Positions 44,910 through 53,855 of a stretch of 64,000 nucleotides of DNA are shown one piece after another; within the stretch, counting starts at the first letter, position 1, and every line of letters begins with the position of its first letter. Made by a program: the position numbers and the translations under genes. The notes under the pieces were generated by a model. The model did not search any database. It was given only the letters and a program-made list of their open reading frames with translations, and had not been told where the DNA came from. Source of the stretch: Fibrella aquatilis (lineage in GTDB: Bacteria > Bacteroidota > Bacteroidia > Cytophagales > Spirosomataceae); NCBI RefSeq assembly GCF_017353255.1, contig NZ_JAFMYU010000007.1, positions 1 to 64,000 on the forward strand, written 5' to 3'.

Positions 44910-45260
44910 ATGAAAACACTACTCTCGGCCGTGGCCATTGTGCTACTGCTCACGCAATGCAGTTCGTTAATGTCGCGCACCACGGTTCCGCCGGGGAAAG
45001 AATTTGAATTGGGCAGCAAGAATGGCTTCACGGCAAGGGTGGAAAACGTTGGCACCGTACCGGTCACCGTCAGCGAACGGCAGGCCGACGGCCGCGTAAC
45101 TCAGCTTGGCCAGTTTAAACCCGGCGACCAGCAACGCTTCGACTTCGCCGCCCAGTCGACGGCGGTGTTTGTCAATGCCACCATTCACCCCGCAGAACTA
45201 AAAATCGTGGTTAACAACGGCGATAAAAACCTGACCATGAAGTACGTAGGTAAGAATTAG
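44910..45260 (+). CDS. Small putative lipoprotein, unknown function
   Basis: 116 residues. The signal MKTLLSAVAIVLLLTQCSS carries a lipobox cysteine (LTQC). The mature part (about 98 residues) alternates hydrophobic and polar residues (KEFELGSKNGFTARVENVGTV), suggesting a small beta-sandwich. I do not recognise the family. It stands alone between a 31-bp and a 34-bp hairpin, so it is probably transcribed by itself. Confidence 0.75.
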   Translation: MKTLLSAVAIVLLLTQCSSLMSRTTVPPGKEFELGSKNGFTARVENVGTVPVTVSERQADGRVTQLGQFKPGDQQRFDFAAQSTAVFVNATIHPAELKIVVNNGDKNLTMKYVGKN

Positions 45261-45263
45261 ACG

Positions 45264-45335
45264 ACCCGTTTTACGGGCACAGAAAAGCCGTAGTCCCGTG
45301 TGGGACTACGGCTTTTCTGTGCCCGTAAAACGGGT
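45264..45335. terminator. Bidirectional terminator, perfect 34-bp stem
   Basis: ACCCGTTTTACGGGCACAG... at 45264-45297 pairs perfectly with 45302-45335 around GTGT. It lies between the convergent lipoprotein (+) and PLP enzyme (-) genes and has A/T-rich flanks, as expected for a shared terminator. Confidence 0.85.
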
Positions 45336-45382
45336 TTTAAGCAGATCTATTTTATGCTTCTCAGGCTACTATTTCAGGATAA

Positions 45383-46525
45383 TTACGCCGCTAAGGCTTG
45401 TTCCAGATCGGCAATCAGGTCTTCGGCATCTTCGATGCCCACGCTGAGGCGGATAAGGGTGTCTTTTAGGCCGTTTTTCTCGCGCTCAGCTTTCGGGATG
45501 CTGGCGTGGGTCATGCTGGCGGGGTGCGTACACAGCGACTCCACACCGCCCAGCGACTCGCCCAGGGCGAAGAGTTTGATGCTCTCCATCACCTTGATGG
45601 CCTCTGGGTACGAGTCGCCGTGGAGTTCAAACGAGAGCATGCCGCCGAAGCCGCGCATCTGCCGTTTGGCGAGTTCATGGCCGGGATGGTTGGGCAGGCC
45701 GGGGTAATGTACGTGGCTCACGCGGGGGTGCTGCTGAAGGTATTCGGCCACCTTCTGCGCGTTTTCGCAGTGGCGCTGCATCCTGACGTGCAGGGTTTTA
45801 ATGCCGCGCAGGGCCAGAAAACAGTCTTGCGGACCGGGCACGGCCCCGCAGGCATTCTGAATAAATTTCAGTTGCGCGGCGGTGTCGTCGTCGTTGCAAA
45901 TAATCGCACCCATGACCGTGTCTGAGTGGCCGCCGATGTATTTGGTCACCGAATGAATCACGATATCGGCCCCCAGGTCGAGGGGGTTTTGCAGGTAGGG
46001 CGACGCAAACGTATTGTCCACCACGAGCATGATGCCCCGTGCCTCCGTGATGGCCGCAATTGCCTGAATATCAACAATGCGCAGCAGTGGGTTGGTCGGC
46101 GTTTCGATCCAGACCATCTTGGTAGCGGGCGTAATGGCCGCCTCCAGCCGGGCGGGGTCATCGAGCGAAACAAACTGGAATGTCATCCCAAACGGCTCGT
46201 AGACTTTGGTCATGATCCGGTAGGTGCCGCCGTAGAGATCGCTGCTGGCAATGATTTCGTCGCCGGGTTTGAACAGCTTCAGAATGGCGTCGGTAGCGCC
46301 CAGCCCGGAGGCGTAGCAGATGCCGTGTCTGCCGTTTTCCAGCGCTGCCAGATTAGCCTGCAATGCATCGCGGGTGGGGTTTTGCGTACGGGCATACTCA
46401 TACCCCTTATGCACCCCCGGCGACTCCTGCACGTAGGTCGATGTCTGATAAATAGGGGTCATAATGGCCCCCGTAGTCGGGTCGGGGTGTACCCCCGCGT
46501 GAATGGCTTTGGTTCCGAATTTCAT
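45383..46525 (-). CDS. Cystathionine gamma-synthase/gamma-lyase family PLP enzyme
   Basis: About 380 residues, the normal family length. MKFGTKAIHAGVHPDPTTGA is the typical start; TPIYQTSTYVQESPG, the glycine-rich YASGLGATDA and the PLP lysine in SVTKYIGGHSD are all present, as is the C-terminal SLGGVESLCTHPASMTH. The enzyme handles cystathionine or O-acyl-homoserine in transsulfuration. Its partner, cystathionine beta-synthase, lies 85 bases upstream on the same strand, favouring the lyase direction (homocysteine to cysteine). The frame is open to 46600, but those 25 extra residues are encoded by the hairpin in front of the gene, so 46525 is the start. Confidence 0.92.
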   Translation of the reverse strand: MKFGTKAIHAGVHPDPTTGAIMTPIYQTSTYVQESPGVHKGYEYARTQNPTRDALQANLAALENGRHGICYASGLGATDAILKLFKPGDEIIASSDLYGGTYRIMTKVYEPFGMTFQFVSLDDPARLEAAITPATKMVWIETPTNPLLRIVDIQAIAAITEARGIMLVVDNTFASPYLQNPLDLGADIVIHSVTKYIGGHSDTVMGAIICNDDDTAAQLKFIQNACGAVPGPQDCFLALRGIKTLHVRMQRHCENAQKVAEYLQQHPRVSHVHYPGLPNHPGHELAKRQMRGFGGMLSFELHGDSYPEAIKVMESIKLFALGESLGGVESLCTHPASMTHASIPKAEREKNGLKDTLIRLSVGIEDAEDLIADLEQALAA

Positions 46526-46541
46526 GGAAATGGGGATAGTA

Positions 46542-46608
46542 GACGTTGGATATTGGACATTGGACTGATAAGAATAAATCTGATAGCCAATGTCCAACAT
46601 CCAACGTC
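46542..46608. repeat. Inverted repeat between the two transsulfuration genes
   Basis: GACGTTGGATATTGGACATT... (46542-46563) pairs with 46587-46608 over 22 bp with one mismatch. It is built from the word GGACATTGGA and occupies nearly all of the 85-base gap, forming the leader of the downstream gene. Confidence 0.75.
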
Positions 46609-46610
46609 CT

Positions 46611-48002
46611 TTATGCTGTTACCGCCGCTAACAAGTCGGCTTGGGTGATGACGTGAATGTGGTCGTGCTCATCGCGGACGAGCAGGGCTTTGTTGTCGCG
46701 GTCAATAAGCGACGAAAGTACGTCGAGGGTATTGTCTAAGCCAACAAATTTGAAGGGTTTGTCCATCACCGTCTCCACAGCCTGATCTTTCACGCTGGGG
46801 TCGTCGATGAGGCGGCTCAGGATGGTCGAGTCGGTAAGGCTGCCGACAATGTGGCCGGTGGCGTCGGTGACGGGCATTTGCGAGATGCCCTGCTGGTTGA
46901 GCAGTTGAATGGCCTTGCTCACGGTCATGCCTTTTTCTACGGTAGTGAGTGAACTGGCCCCGTTGGTAGCCCGCCCGTTTTGCGACCGCACAATGTCGCG
47001 CGCCGTGGCAAACTGCCGCGACTCCAGAAAGCCGTGGTCCTTCATCCAGGTGTCGTTGTAGACCTTGCCGAGGTAGCGCGTGCCGTGGTCGGGGAGCAGG
47101 ATGATCATGACGTCTTCTTCCTGCAAATGCTCCTTCGCCCACTCCAGCGCCCCGTGCGTAGCCGACCCGCACGACCAGCCCACAAACAGGCCTTCTTCCC
47201 GCGCCAGCCGCCGGGTCATAATCGCCGCGTCTTTGTCAGTAACCTTCACAAAGTGGTCTATGAGGCTGAAATCGACGTTTTTGGGCAAAATATCTTCGCC
47301 AATGCCCTCGGTTAGGTAGGGGTAAATCTCGCCTTCGTCAAACACGCCTGTCTCTTTGTATTTCTTGAAAACGGAGCCGTACGTGTCGATCCCTACCGAG
47401 ATAACGCCGGGGTTTTGCTCTTTCAAAAACTTGCTCGTGCCGCAGATGGTGCCGCCCGTTCCCACGCCCGCCGCGAAGTGTGTGATGAGTCCGTCGGTGT
47501 CGCGCCAGATTTCAGGACCAGTGGTAGCATAGTGCGCCGCCGTGTTCGACATATTGTCGTACTGATTGGGGTACAGCGAGTTAGGAATCTCGCGGGCCAG
47601 CCGCTGAGCCACCGAATAGTAGGAGCGGGGGTCGTCGGGCGTGACGTTAGTGGGACAAACCACCACCTCAGCACCCACCGCCCGCAGGATGTCGATCTTC
47701 TCCTGCGACTGCTTGTCGGCCATGGTGAAGATGCACTTGTAGCCCTTGCCGATGGCCGCCAGCGCCAGGCCCATGCCCGTGTTGCCGCTGGTGCCTTCAA
47801 TGATGGTCCCGCCCGGTTTGATCAGCCCCGCCGCCTCGGCATCGTCGATCATGCGCACTGCAATGCGGTCTTTCACCGAGTTACCCGGATTGAAATATTC
47901 GACTTTGGCCAGCACCGTACCGCGGATGCCCTTGGTGACTTTGTTGAGTTTCACCAGCGGCGTGTTGCCAATGGTATCGACAATGGAATTGTAGTAGTTC
48001 AT
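46611..48002 (-). CDS. Cystathionine beta-synthase (PLP domain plus CBS pair)
   Basis: 463 residues. Residues 1-330 are the fold-type II PLP domain with the lysine in NPGNSVKDRIA, the substrate loop EGTSGNTGMGLALAA and the phosphate-binding GVGTGGTICGT. Residues 345-460 are two CBS repeats (VSKAIQLLNQQGISQMPVTD and LDVLSSLIDRDNKALLVRD), a regulatory pair known from eukaryotic and bacterial CBS. It condenses serine and homocysteine (or handles O-acetylserine) in the cytoplasm. With the next gene it forms a reverse transsulfuration pair. It could indirectly feed cysteine to the NRPS, but the pair is probably housekeeping. Confidence 0.92.
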   Translation of the reverse strand: MNYYNSIVDTIGNTPLVKLNKVTKGIRGTVLAKVEYFNPGNSVKDRIAVRMIDDAEAAGLIKPGGTIIEGTSGNTGMGLALAAIGKGYKCIFTMADKQSQEKIDILRAVGAEVVVCPTNVTPDDPRSYYSVAQRLAREIPNSLYPNQYDNMSNTAAHYATTGPEIWRDTDGLITHFAAGVGTGGTICGTSKFLKEQNPGVISVGIDTYGSVFKKYKETGVFDEGEIYPYLTEGIGEDILPKNVDFSLIDHFVKVTDKDAAIMTRRLAREEGLFVGWSCGSATHGALEWAKEHLQEEDVMIILLPDHGTRYLGKVYNDTWMKDHGFLESRQFATARDIVRSQNGRATNGASSLTTVEKGMTVSKAIQLLNQQGISQMPVTDATGHIVGSLTDSTILSRLIDDPSVKDQAVETVMDKPFKFVGLDNTLDVLSSLIDRDNKALLVRDEHDHIHVITQADLLAAVTA

Positions 48003-48162
48003 GTTGATGAGAGAGGTTGTTTAAACGAGCGGGACCTGGGTAGCCCTGTCCAGCACCTCATTGGTTTGGCAAGGTATCGAAGAAACAGGCACCTCGCCCG
48101 TTTCGTTTAACCTGCCAGCTAACTCTCTATCGACGGGACACCCTTTACCGGGCTTATACGTT

Positions 48163-48567
48163 TTACTTGTCCTGTTGGGTATGCAACGTTTTTAGCTCAA
48201 AAAAAACAAGTCCACCTATGGCCACTAGTTCGGCTAAGAAGTAGGTGAGTCCCAAGCTGGTAAGGCTTTCGTGAAAATAGAATAAGAGACTCACTGTCAG
48301 GCAACAGTAAAGGGAATTGACCAGAGCAACACTTTTCAGAAAAGGTTGCCAATTGGCTTTTAGGACAAAAAAGCACGTGAATGAATAGAAACAAACTATG
48401 GCTGAAACAACAGAGAGGTACATCAGTATTGTTTTAGGTATGCCGACGTATTCATTAAATGTGCTCAAAACCGTGGACAAGAAAAGCGTAGTAATCAACG
48501 CACCCAGTGCATCAACTAAGAATATATTTTTTGGAGGTAGTATAAGTTGTTTTTTGGTTTTAATCAT
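48163..48567 (-). CDS. Small four-helix membrane protein, unknown
   Basis: 134 residues with four likely membrane helices (FLVDALGALITTLFLSTVL, ILMYLSVVSAIVCFYSFTCF, ALVNSLYCCLTVSLLFYF, GLTYFLAELVAIGGLVFF). It resembles small uncharacterised membrane proteins of Bacteroidota; I cannot name a function. It is the last gene of an AT-rich minus-strand cassette, 30 bases after the VOC gene. Confidence 0.7.
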   Translation of the reverse strand: MIKTKKQLILPPKNIFLVDALGALITTLFLSTVLSTFNEYVGIPKTILMYLSVVSAIVCFYSFTCFFVLKANWQPFLKSVALVNSLYCCLTVSLLFYFHESLTSLGLTYFLAELVAIGGLVFFELKTLHTQQDK

Positions 48568-48597
48568 AGATTGGCAAGGCTAGGCTTGTAAGCTACC

Positions 48598-48966
48598 TCA
48601 TTTGTTGAACGCGCCAATATGCCATAATATGCCCGACGGGTCGTGCAGAAAGCATTCGCTGCCCCATGTTTCGTTACGTATAGGCAGCAGTCTAACACCG
48701 TTGTATTTACCTGGCAGGTCAAGGGCTTTTAACACGTTGTAATAGTGCTCAACGTCCTCCACCTCAAGAAACAGCATCGTATTGTCTACCCAGTCTGCCA
48801 CGTAGGCGTCCTGTAAATAGAAGCCCAACGTATCGGATATCCTAAAGTAAGACATAGTTGCAGAAATGACCGATTCCTGAAAACCTAAATCGGTATAAAA
48901 ACTCCTTGATACTCCGAAGTCCTTCGCCCCGATAAATGCTCTTATTGATTTTGCCTGGTATTGCAT
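48598..48966 (-). CDS. VOC superfamily (glyoxalase/bleomycin-resistance-like) protein
   Basis: 122 residues, single-domain VOC length. FIGAKDFGVSRSFYTDLGFQ is the first beta-alpha-beta unit, and DNTMLFLEVEDVEHYYNVLKALDL with ECFLHDPSGILWHIG the second. The family includes metal-dependent lyases, dioxygenases and drug-sequestering proteins. The usual metal-binding His near the first strand is not obvious, so a binding rather than catalytic role is possible. It belongs to the AT-rich cassette, 24 bases after the serine hydrolase gene. Confidence 0.8.
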   Translation of the reverse strand: MQYQAKSIRAFIGAKDFGVSRSFYTDLGFQESVISATMSYFRISDTLGFYLQDAYVADWVDNTMLFLEVEDVEHYYNVLKALDLPGKYNGVRLLPIRNETWGSECFLHDPSGILWHIGAFNK

Positions 48967-48990
48967 AGCTCTGTAAGTTTTATATTAATT

Positions 48991-50148
48991 TTAATTGCTC
49001 ATAATTTTTAGTAAAGCTAACATAAAGTCTTCTCTGGCTTGTGTTCCTTTGTCTGTATTATAGAGTACAACAAGTATACTGCCCTTGGCTTTGTTAATGA
49101 ACATATCCGAACTATATCCCCCTGTACCACCATTGTGCCAAATAAATGTTTCATTGGGCAAATCCTTATGAATACACTGAAACCAACCGAGCCGACCATT
49201 GATCTTTATTCTACCAGCTTCTGTGAATGGTAGAAATGTTACCTGTTGCGTTCTTGTGATTGCATCACCCAAGGGTGTGTTAGGCGGATTCAAATTAGCT
49301 AACCCGTACTTAATCATGTCAGACGCCGTCGATTTAATCACACCAGCCCCATTCATAGCGTTAAGCGAATTCCAGTAAGCCACTTCTTTTCCATTACTGT
49401 AACCCTTAGACCACCTGCTCATATCTGTTTCGTTCATGTCAGTTTTAGTATCAGTGAGCTGAAGAGGCACTAATAGCTTTTCTTTCAGAACAGTACCATA
49501 CTCTTTGCCATAATTTATTTCTAAAAGCGTTCCTAGCAGACCCATAGCGCCATTGGAGTACTCCCATGTTGTAAATGGTTTTGATCTCAGTGGCGTATTA
49601 AGCAACCAAGTGAACAGCTTATCTCTATCATACTTGGCAAATTCCTCCCCAATATGTCCTGTATAATAGCCGACACCAAAATTATCAGGAAAGTACGAAA
49701 GTCCCGATGTATGTGTCATTAAGTGCTTGAAGTTTACTTCGACGCCATCTCTGGCTAGCGTTGGCAGATCAATGGGAAGGTAAGGACGAATTGGGTTATC
49801 AATAGTTTGGCCTTTTTCCAACAGCATGTTCATCGCTGTTATGCAGGTAAAGGTTTTAGTGATTGAGCCAATTTCAAAAAAAGTGTTTCTGTCCGGTGCA
49901 ATTCCATTACCCAGTTTTGATTCGCCGTAACCATAAAAACTGCTTTTCTTATTTTTATATAAGCCGATGGAAACACCGACAGTATTAAGATCAGATTGAT
50001 ATTTTAAGAATGCTCTGTTTACGGCACTATCTGTCGCTGATAATAATGGATTATTACTGATTAGTTTCGGTGAAATTATGATATCTTCTGTTTTGCAGGA
50101 TGTGATCAAAAACAGGCAAATTAACAGCAGGTATATGGAGTTTTTCAT
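48991..50148 (-). CDS. Serine hydrolase lipoprotein, beta-lactamase class C family
   Basis: 385 residues. The signal MKNSIYLLLICLFLITSC ends in a lipobox cysteine. The three class C motifs are present: SITK (nucleophile Ser and Lys) in FFEIGSITKTFT, YSN in WEYSNGAMGLLG, and HNGG in FIWHNGGTGGYSS. Such proteins include AmpC-type lactamases, D-aminopeptidases and esterases in the periplasm. The sequence does not tell which. Codon use is AT-rich, unlike the flanking genome. The start lies 4 bases after the upstream outer-membrane-like gene, which suggests co-transcription. Confidence 0.9.
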   Translation of the reverse strand: MKNSIYLLLICLFLITSCKTEDIIISPKLISNNPLLSATDSAVNRAFLKYQSDLNTVGVSIGLYKNKKSSFYGYGESKLGNGIAPDRNTFFEIGSITKTFTCITAMNMLLEKGQTIDNPIRPYLPIDLPTLARDGVEVNFKHLMTHTSGLSYFPDNFGVGYYTGHIGEEFAKYDRDKLFTWLLNTPLRSKPFTTWEYSNGAMGLLGTLLEINYGKEYGTVLKEKLLVPLQLTDTKTDMNETDMSRWSKGYSNGKEVAYWNSLNAMNGAGVIKSTASDMIKYGLANLNPPNTPLGDAITRTQQVTFLPFTEAGRIKINGRLGWFQCIHKDLPNETFIWHNGGTGGYSSDMFINKAKGSILVVLYNTDKGTQAREDFMLALLKIMSN

Positions 50149-50152
50149 CTTC

Positions 50153-50743
50153 TTATTTGTTTAAAAATAAACCAAAAGTAAAATTTGGTTTGTACCCACT
50201 CAATACACCTGGTTTGTAACTCTTATTTAATTTTATCATTGAAACACCAAAGAAAGGACTAACTGAGTAATTTTTTTTCTTGATTAGTTTATATCCAATA
50301 TTGATGCCTGCTATCGGTCCGATTTGATGCAAGTAACTTCCTTTGTTTTTTAATACGTTATCTTCGAATTGATAATTATCGTATGCAAGTTTTCTGAGTT
50401 GGTAGTTCAACCCCAAAAAAATAGCTGACTCAAACCTTTTTTTCGATATGTACTTGTATTGTAACGAAGTAGAAAACAAAAATTTTGTTTCAATGGTTGG
50501 CAACATTATTACGTCTAGTTGAGAAAAAATAGCTAGCTGATGCCTTCTGAATCCTAAAGCAGTCTGCGAATAGGATAAACCCACGATTGGGTACAGCACG
50601 AAAGGATTTTCTAACAAAGAAAGCCCTCCCTGTACGCCAAAACTTCGAGAATGAAATTGGGTCTTGTTATCTATTGTGGCCTGGGCGTTGCTTTCGTAGC
50701 ATAGCACGACCATGAACAAAAAAGAAGTTAGCCATGTAGTCAT
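50153..50743 (-). CDS. Putative outer-membrane beta-barrel-like protein, unknown
   Basis: 196 residues. A signal peptide (LTSFLFMVVLCYESNAQA) is followed by many short alternating hydrophobic strands with aromatic ends (FGVQGGLSLLENPFVLYPIVGLSY, KYDLTF-like patterns, FTFGLFLNK at the C-terminus). The terminal residues are compatible with outer-membrane insertion. No family is recognised. A perfect TTGAC-N4-GTCAA dyad lies 56-69 bases upstream of the start, next to a Crp/Fnr-type regulator gene, so it is likely the first gene of the regulated cassette. Confidence 0.65.
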   Translation of the reverse strand: MTTWLTSFLFMVVLCYESNAQATIDNKTQFHSRSFGVQGGLSLLENPFVLYPIVGLSYSQTALGFRRHQLAIFSQLDVIMLPTIETKFLFSTSLQYKYISKKRFESAIFLGLNYQLRKLAYDNYQFEDNVLKNKGSYLHQIGPIAGINIGYKLIKKKNYSVSPFFGVSMIKLNKSYKPGVLSGYKPNFTFGLFLNK

Positions 50744-50798
50744 CGTATCTCTTCTTTACCTTGAGATACAAATGTGCTGAGCGTTATTGAAGTCATTT

Positions 50799-50812
50799 TT
50801 GACCTAAGTCAA
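50799..50812. promoter_or_regulatory. Candidate Crp/Fnr-type operator
   Basis: TTGACCTAAGTCAA is a perfect dyad with a 4-base spacer, the same geometry as FNR boxes (TTGAT-N4-ATCAA). It lies in the 70-base gap between the regulator gene, one base after its stop, and the outer-membrane-like gene, where a repressor or activator site is expected. A second small inverted repeat, GTATCTC with GAGATAC (50745-50770), follows. Confidence 0.6.
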
Positions 50813-50813
50813 T

Positions 50814-51389
50814 TCAGGCTATCTTTTTTCTTATTCTACTTAATCTCTCTTTTGTAATACCAAGGTAAGAGGCAATAAAATGTAACGGTATTTTTTTTAT
50901 TTCTTCTGGTTGAGTTGCTTTTAAGTGTATGTATCGTTCTTCAGCTGTCATACTCCTGTTCTCATGAAGTCGGTTTTCCAATAGCTCTATGTAGCCTGCT
51001 AATAATAAATAGACCCCCTTCTGAAAATCAATATTGTTGCGTGTAACGTTCCAAAAATCTTGCCTGTCGATCACTAAAATTGTTGCGTTAGTGATAGCTT
51101 CAATAGTTTCAGTAGCAGGTAAGCCATAGTAAAATGAGAATGGCGAGGTATCGAAATCACCTCTAAAAGAAAAACCTGTGGTATATTCTACATCATTTGT
51201 TTCTCTGTATGTTCTGAAAACGCCATCCTGAACAAGGAACAGTTTGCTACACAACTCGTTTTTTTCTACTATAAAAGTGCCTTTGCTAACATTTTTCTGT
51301 CGTCCATAGGGTAAAAGAGCTGCAAATGAGCTTTCTATTTTTTCGCTAAAAGCTGTCGTGATATCTATCTGGTGCTTCGGACTAACCAT
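50814..51389 (-). CDS. Crp/Fnr family transcriptional regulator
   Basis: 191 residues, typical of Bacteroidota cyclic-nucleotide-binding-fold regulators. The N-terminal jelly-roll shows VSKGTFIVEKNELCSKLFLVQDGVFRTY and the C-terminal helix-turn-helix shows IPLHFIASYLGITKERLSRIRKK. The cAMP-binding residues of classical Crp are not evident, so the signal is unknown. It probably binds the TTGAC-N4-GTCAA dyad just downstream and controls the AT-rich cassette that follows on the same strand. Confidence 0.9.
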   Translation of the reverse strand: MVSPKHQIDITTAFSEKIESSFAALLPYGRQKNVSKGTFIVEKNELCSKLFLVQDGVFRTYRETNDVEYTTGFSFRGDFDTSPFSFYYGLPATETIEAITNATILVIDRQDFWNVTRNNIDFQKGVYLLLAGYIELLENRLHENRSMTAEERYIHLKATQPEEIKKIPLHFIASYLGITKERLSRIRKKIA

Positions 51390-51503
51390 TTGTCGTATTG
51401 CCCTGGCTGTTAGCTTGTTTTGATATACCCTTACCGTTGATTATGTGCTTGCAAGCTAATTAGCTTCCTACTACTTACCAAGTAGTTGCTGACCGCTTAC
51501 TAA

Positions 51504-53750
51504 CTACACCACCAATAACCCCGCTTCGCGGCAGTCAGACCAGGTTTCGGAGGCTAGGAATTCGGTGAAGAGGCCGAGGTTGGCTTGCTCGAAGTCGGTG
51601 CGGAACTGGGCAAAGGTGAGGGGGGCGGGGGCTTGCGTGCTGAGTTTGGGCCACATCGTCACAAGCCATTCACCTAGCCCAACGGGCATATCGACAACTA
51701 GGTCATCCTGTCGGCGGGCCAGGAGTAGCTCAGCTTGTTGCGTTTTGCGCTTGCCGTATCCCTGCGTAACTAGTTCTATATCAGGTTTCCGGCCTGGCCA
51801 GACTACCAGGGCGTTGCTGCGCGGGGCCTTGTCGTCGGGTTCAGAAACGGCGCGTTCAATGAAGCGCTTCGGAATGGTGGTGGCGGGGATGGTGAAGTCA
51901 AACCAGCTGTTGAGCGGGAAATCCAGCCCTACGCCGTGCATGAAATTGAACAGCGACTTGCGCAGACCTTCGGCAAAGAGGTCATGGTTGGCTCCCTGCG
52001 GGTCGTGGTGGTCGAGGTCATTATTGGCAAAGGGACCAAGGCCATCTACGGCCCCAACGGGGTCGATGCGGGTAACGTCGAAGAGGGCGGGGTGGAGGCC
52101 AACGGGGCTGTGGGCGGTCATGGCAAAGCGGTGCCAAAAGCCCGATTGCACCACGCCAGCGGCGAAAAGCTGCCGCACCATCTCCAGCGAATCAATCGTT
52201 TCCTGAGTGGTCTGCGTCGGAAAACCGTACATCAAATAGGCGTGTACCATGATGTCCGCCGCCGTGAAATGCTCAGCCACGCGGGCCACCTGCGCCACTG
52301 TCACGCCCTTTTTCATCTTCTCCAGCAGCCGGTCCGAAGCCACCTCCAGCCCACCCGATACGGCAATGCAACCCGACAATTTCAGCAGCTGACACAGATC
52401 GGCTGTAAAGGCCGATTCGAACCGGATATTGGTCCACCAGACCACCGTGAGGCGGCGGCGCAGGATCTCCAGCGCCAGATCGCGCATGAGGGCGGGCGGG
52501 GCGGCTTCGTCCACGAAATGAAAGCCGTTCTGCCCCGTTTCGGCAATTAGGACTTCGATGCGGTCGCAGAGGAGGTTGGCCGTAACGGGTTCATACCGAG
52601 CGATATAGTCGAGCGAGATGTCGCAGAACGAGCACTTGCCCCAATAGCAGCCGTGGGCCAGGGTGAGCTTGTTCCAGCGGCCGTCGCTCCAGAGCCGGTG
52701 CATGGGGTTGGTTACTTCAATTACCGACAGGTAGTCGCCCAGGGGTAGGTCGGCGTAGCTGGGCGTGCCTACGTCGCGCTGCGCCACATCCTTTTCAATG
52801 GCTCCGTTGCCGAAGATCACGCGACCCTCAGCGTTGCGGTAGAACGTACGTTTGAGCTGGCCGATGGGCCGGTCGCCGTGGAGGTATTCGAGCAGGGAGC
52901 GGAGGGGGGCTTCGCCGTCGTCGAGGCTAACGAAATCGAGGAAATCGAACAGGCGGGGTTCGGCCAGGGTGCGGAGTTCGGTGTTGGGGTAGCCGCCGCC
53001 CATAACCACCCGTACGCCGGGGTAATGGGTTTTGATGTACTGCCCACACAGCAACGCACCAAACAGATTACCCGGAAACGGCACCGACAAACATACCAAA
53101 TCGGGCGGTAATCCATCGGGATTACAGGTCGCCATTTTCTGATCCAGCAACTGGAGCAGCAGCTTACCAATCAACGTCTTGGGCTGGTGAAGGGCTTGGT
53201 ACAGTTCATCGAAATGGGCAGCAGAACGGCCCAGACGTTCGGCGTAGCGACTAAAGCCAAAGTGCGGGTCGATCGCCTCCACAATCAGGTCGCTGAGGTC
53301 TTCGAGGTAGAGCGTGGCCAGGTGGCGGGCTTTGTCCTGCAAGCCCATCGTGCCAAAAGCCCACTCCAGGTCGTCGAGTTCGGCAAAGCGGTTTGCTTCG
53401 GGCAGGTAGCTCCGCGTGGCAATGGCGTGGGCCAAGGTGGGGTTTTTATGCTGCAAAAACCGGATTGTCGGGCCAATGGTCGCCAGGTAGTCTTCGCGCA
53501 GACGAACCATGCGTAAACTATTATCAGACAGCACCGTACCGCCCAAAACAGCCTTGTCTACTTCCTCAAAAAGCGCCGAAAGCCCGGCCACCGAAAAAAG
53601 GGCCAGAATGGTTTCGATACCCAGATCGGCCTGCCGCACCTGGAGCCCACCACCCGGCCAGGGCAACGTTTTCAGATACCCCACCAAATACGCCGTAGCC
53701 GGGTAGGGGGTATTCAACTGCGTAAACGGCGGCGTGAGGAGGAGGATCAT
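51504..53750 (-). CDS. Cobalamin-binding-type radical SAM protein, unknown substrate
   Basis: 748 residues. The N-terminus MILLLTPPFTQLNTPYPATAYLVGYL is typical of B12-binding radical SAM enzymes, and PGNLFGALLCGQYIKTHYPGVRVVMGGGYP is the Rossmann-like B12 domain. The cluster motif near residue 365 reads CYWGKCSFC, that is C-x4-C-x2-C rather than the usual C-x3-C-x2-C; related families with C-W-G spacers exist. Later segments (SGCIAVSGGLEVASDRLLEKMKKGVT, YLMYGFPTQTTQETIDSL) fit the radical SAM barrel. Such enzymes do methylation or radical rearrangement. No substrate or RiPP precursor is visible nearby. It probably forms a single-gene unit bounded by a 34-bp inverted repeat. Confidence 0.88.
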   Translation of the reverse strand: MILLLTPPFTQLNTPYPATAYLVGYLKTLPWPGGGLQVRQADLGIETILALFSVAGLSALFEEVDKAVLGGTVLSDNSLRMVRLREDYLATIGPTIRFLQHKNPTLAHAIATRSYLPEANRFAELDDLEWAFGTMGLQDKARHLATLYLEDLSDLIVEAIDPHFGFSRYAERLGRSAAHFDELYQALHQPKTLIGKLLLQLLDQKMATCNPDGLPPDLVCLSVPFPGNLFGALLCGQYIKTHYPGVRVVMGGGYPNTELRTLAEPRLFDFLDFVSLDDGEAPLRSLLEYLHGDRPIGQLKRTFYRNAEGRVIFGNGAIEKDVAQRDVGTPSYADLPLGDYLSVIEVTNPMHRLWSDGRWNKLTLAHGCYWGKCSFCDISLDYIARYEPVTANLLCDRIEVLIAETGQNGFHFVDEAAPPALMRDLALEILRRRLTVVWWTNIRFESAFTADLCQLLKLSGCIAVSGGLEVASDRLLEKMKKGVTVAQVARVAEHFTAADIMVHAYLMYGFPTQTTQETIDSLEMVRQLFAAGVVQSGFWHRFAMTAHSPVGLHPALFDVTRIDPVGAVDGLGPFANNDLDHHDPQGANHDLFAEGLRKSLFNFMHGVGLDFPLNSWFDFTIPATTIPKRFIERAVSEPDDKAPRSNALVVWPGRKPDIELVTQGYGKRKTQQAELLLARRQDDLVVDMPVGLGEWLVTMWPKLSTQAPAPLTFAQFRTDFEQANLGLFTEFLASETWSDCREAGLLVV

Positions 53751-53852
53751 TTAATGAATAATGTATAATGAACAATGTACAATGAGCTTATGCTAGAGCA
53801 TTTACGCTGGCGTACACCCATTGTACATTGTTCATTATACATTGTTCATTAA
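53751..53852. repeat. 34-bp inverted repeat of AATGAACAATGTACAATG words
   Basis: Arms 53751-53784 and 53819-53852 pair over 34 bp with one mismatch. The loop holds a smaller ATGCT/AGCAT hairpin. It lies upstream of the radical SAM gene and at the 3' end of the sodC gene, so it may end sodC transcription. Confidence 0.8.
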
Positions 53853-53855
53853 AAA

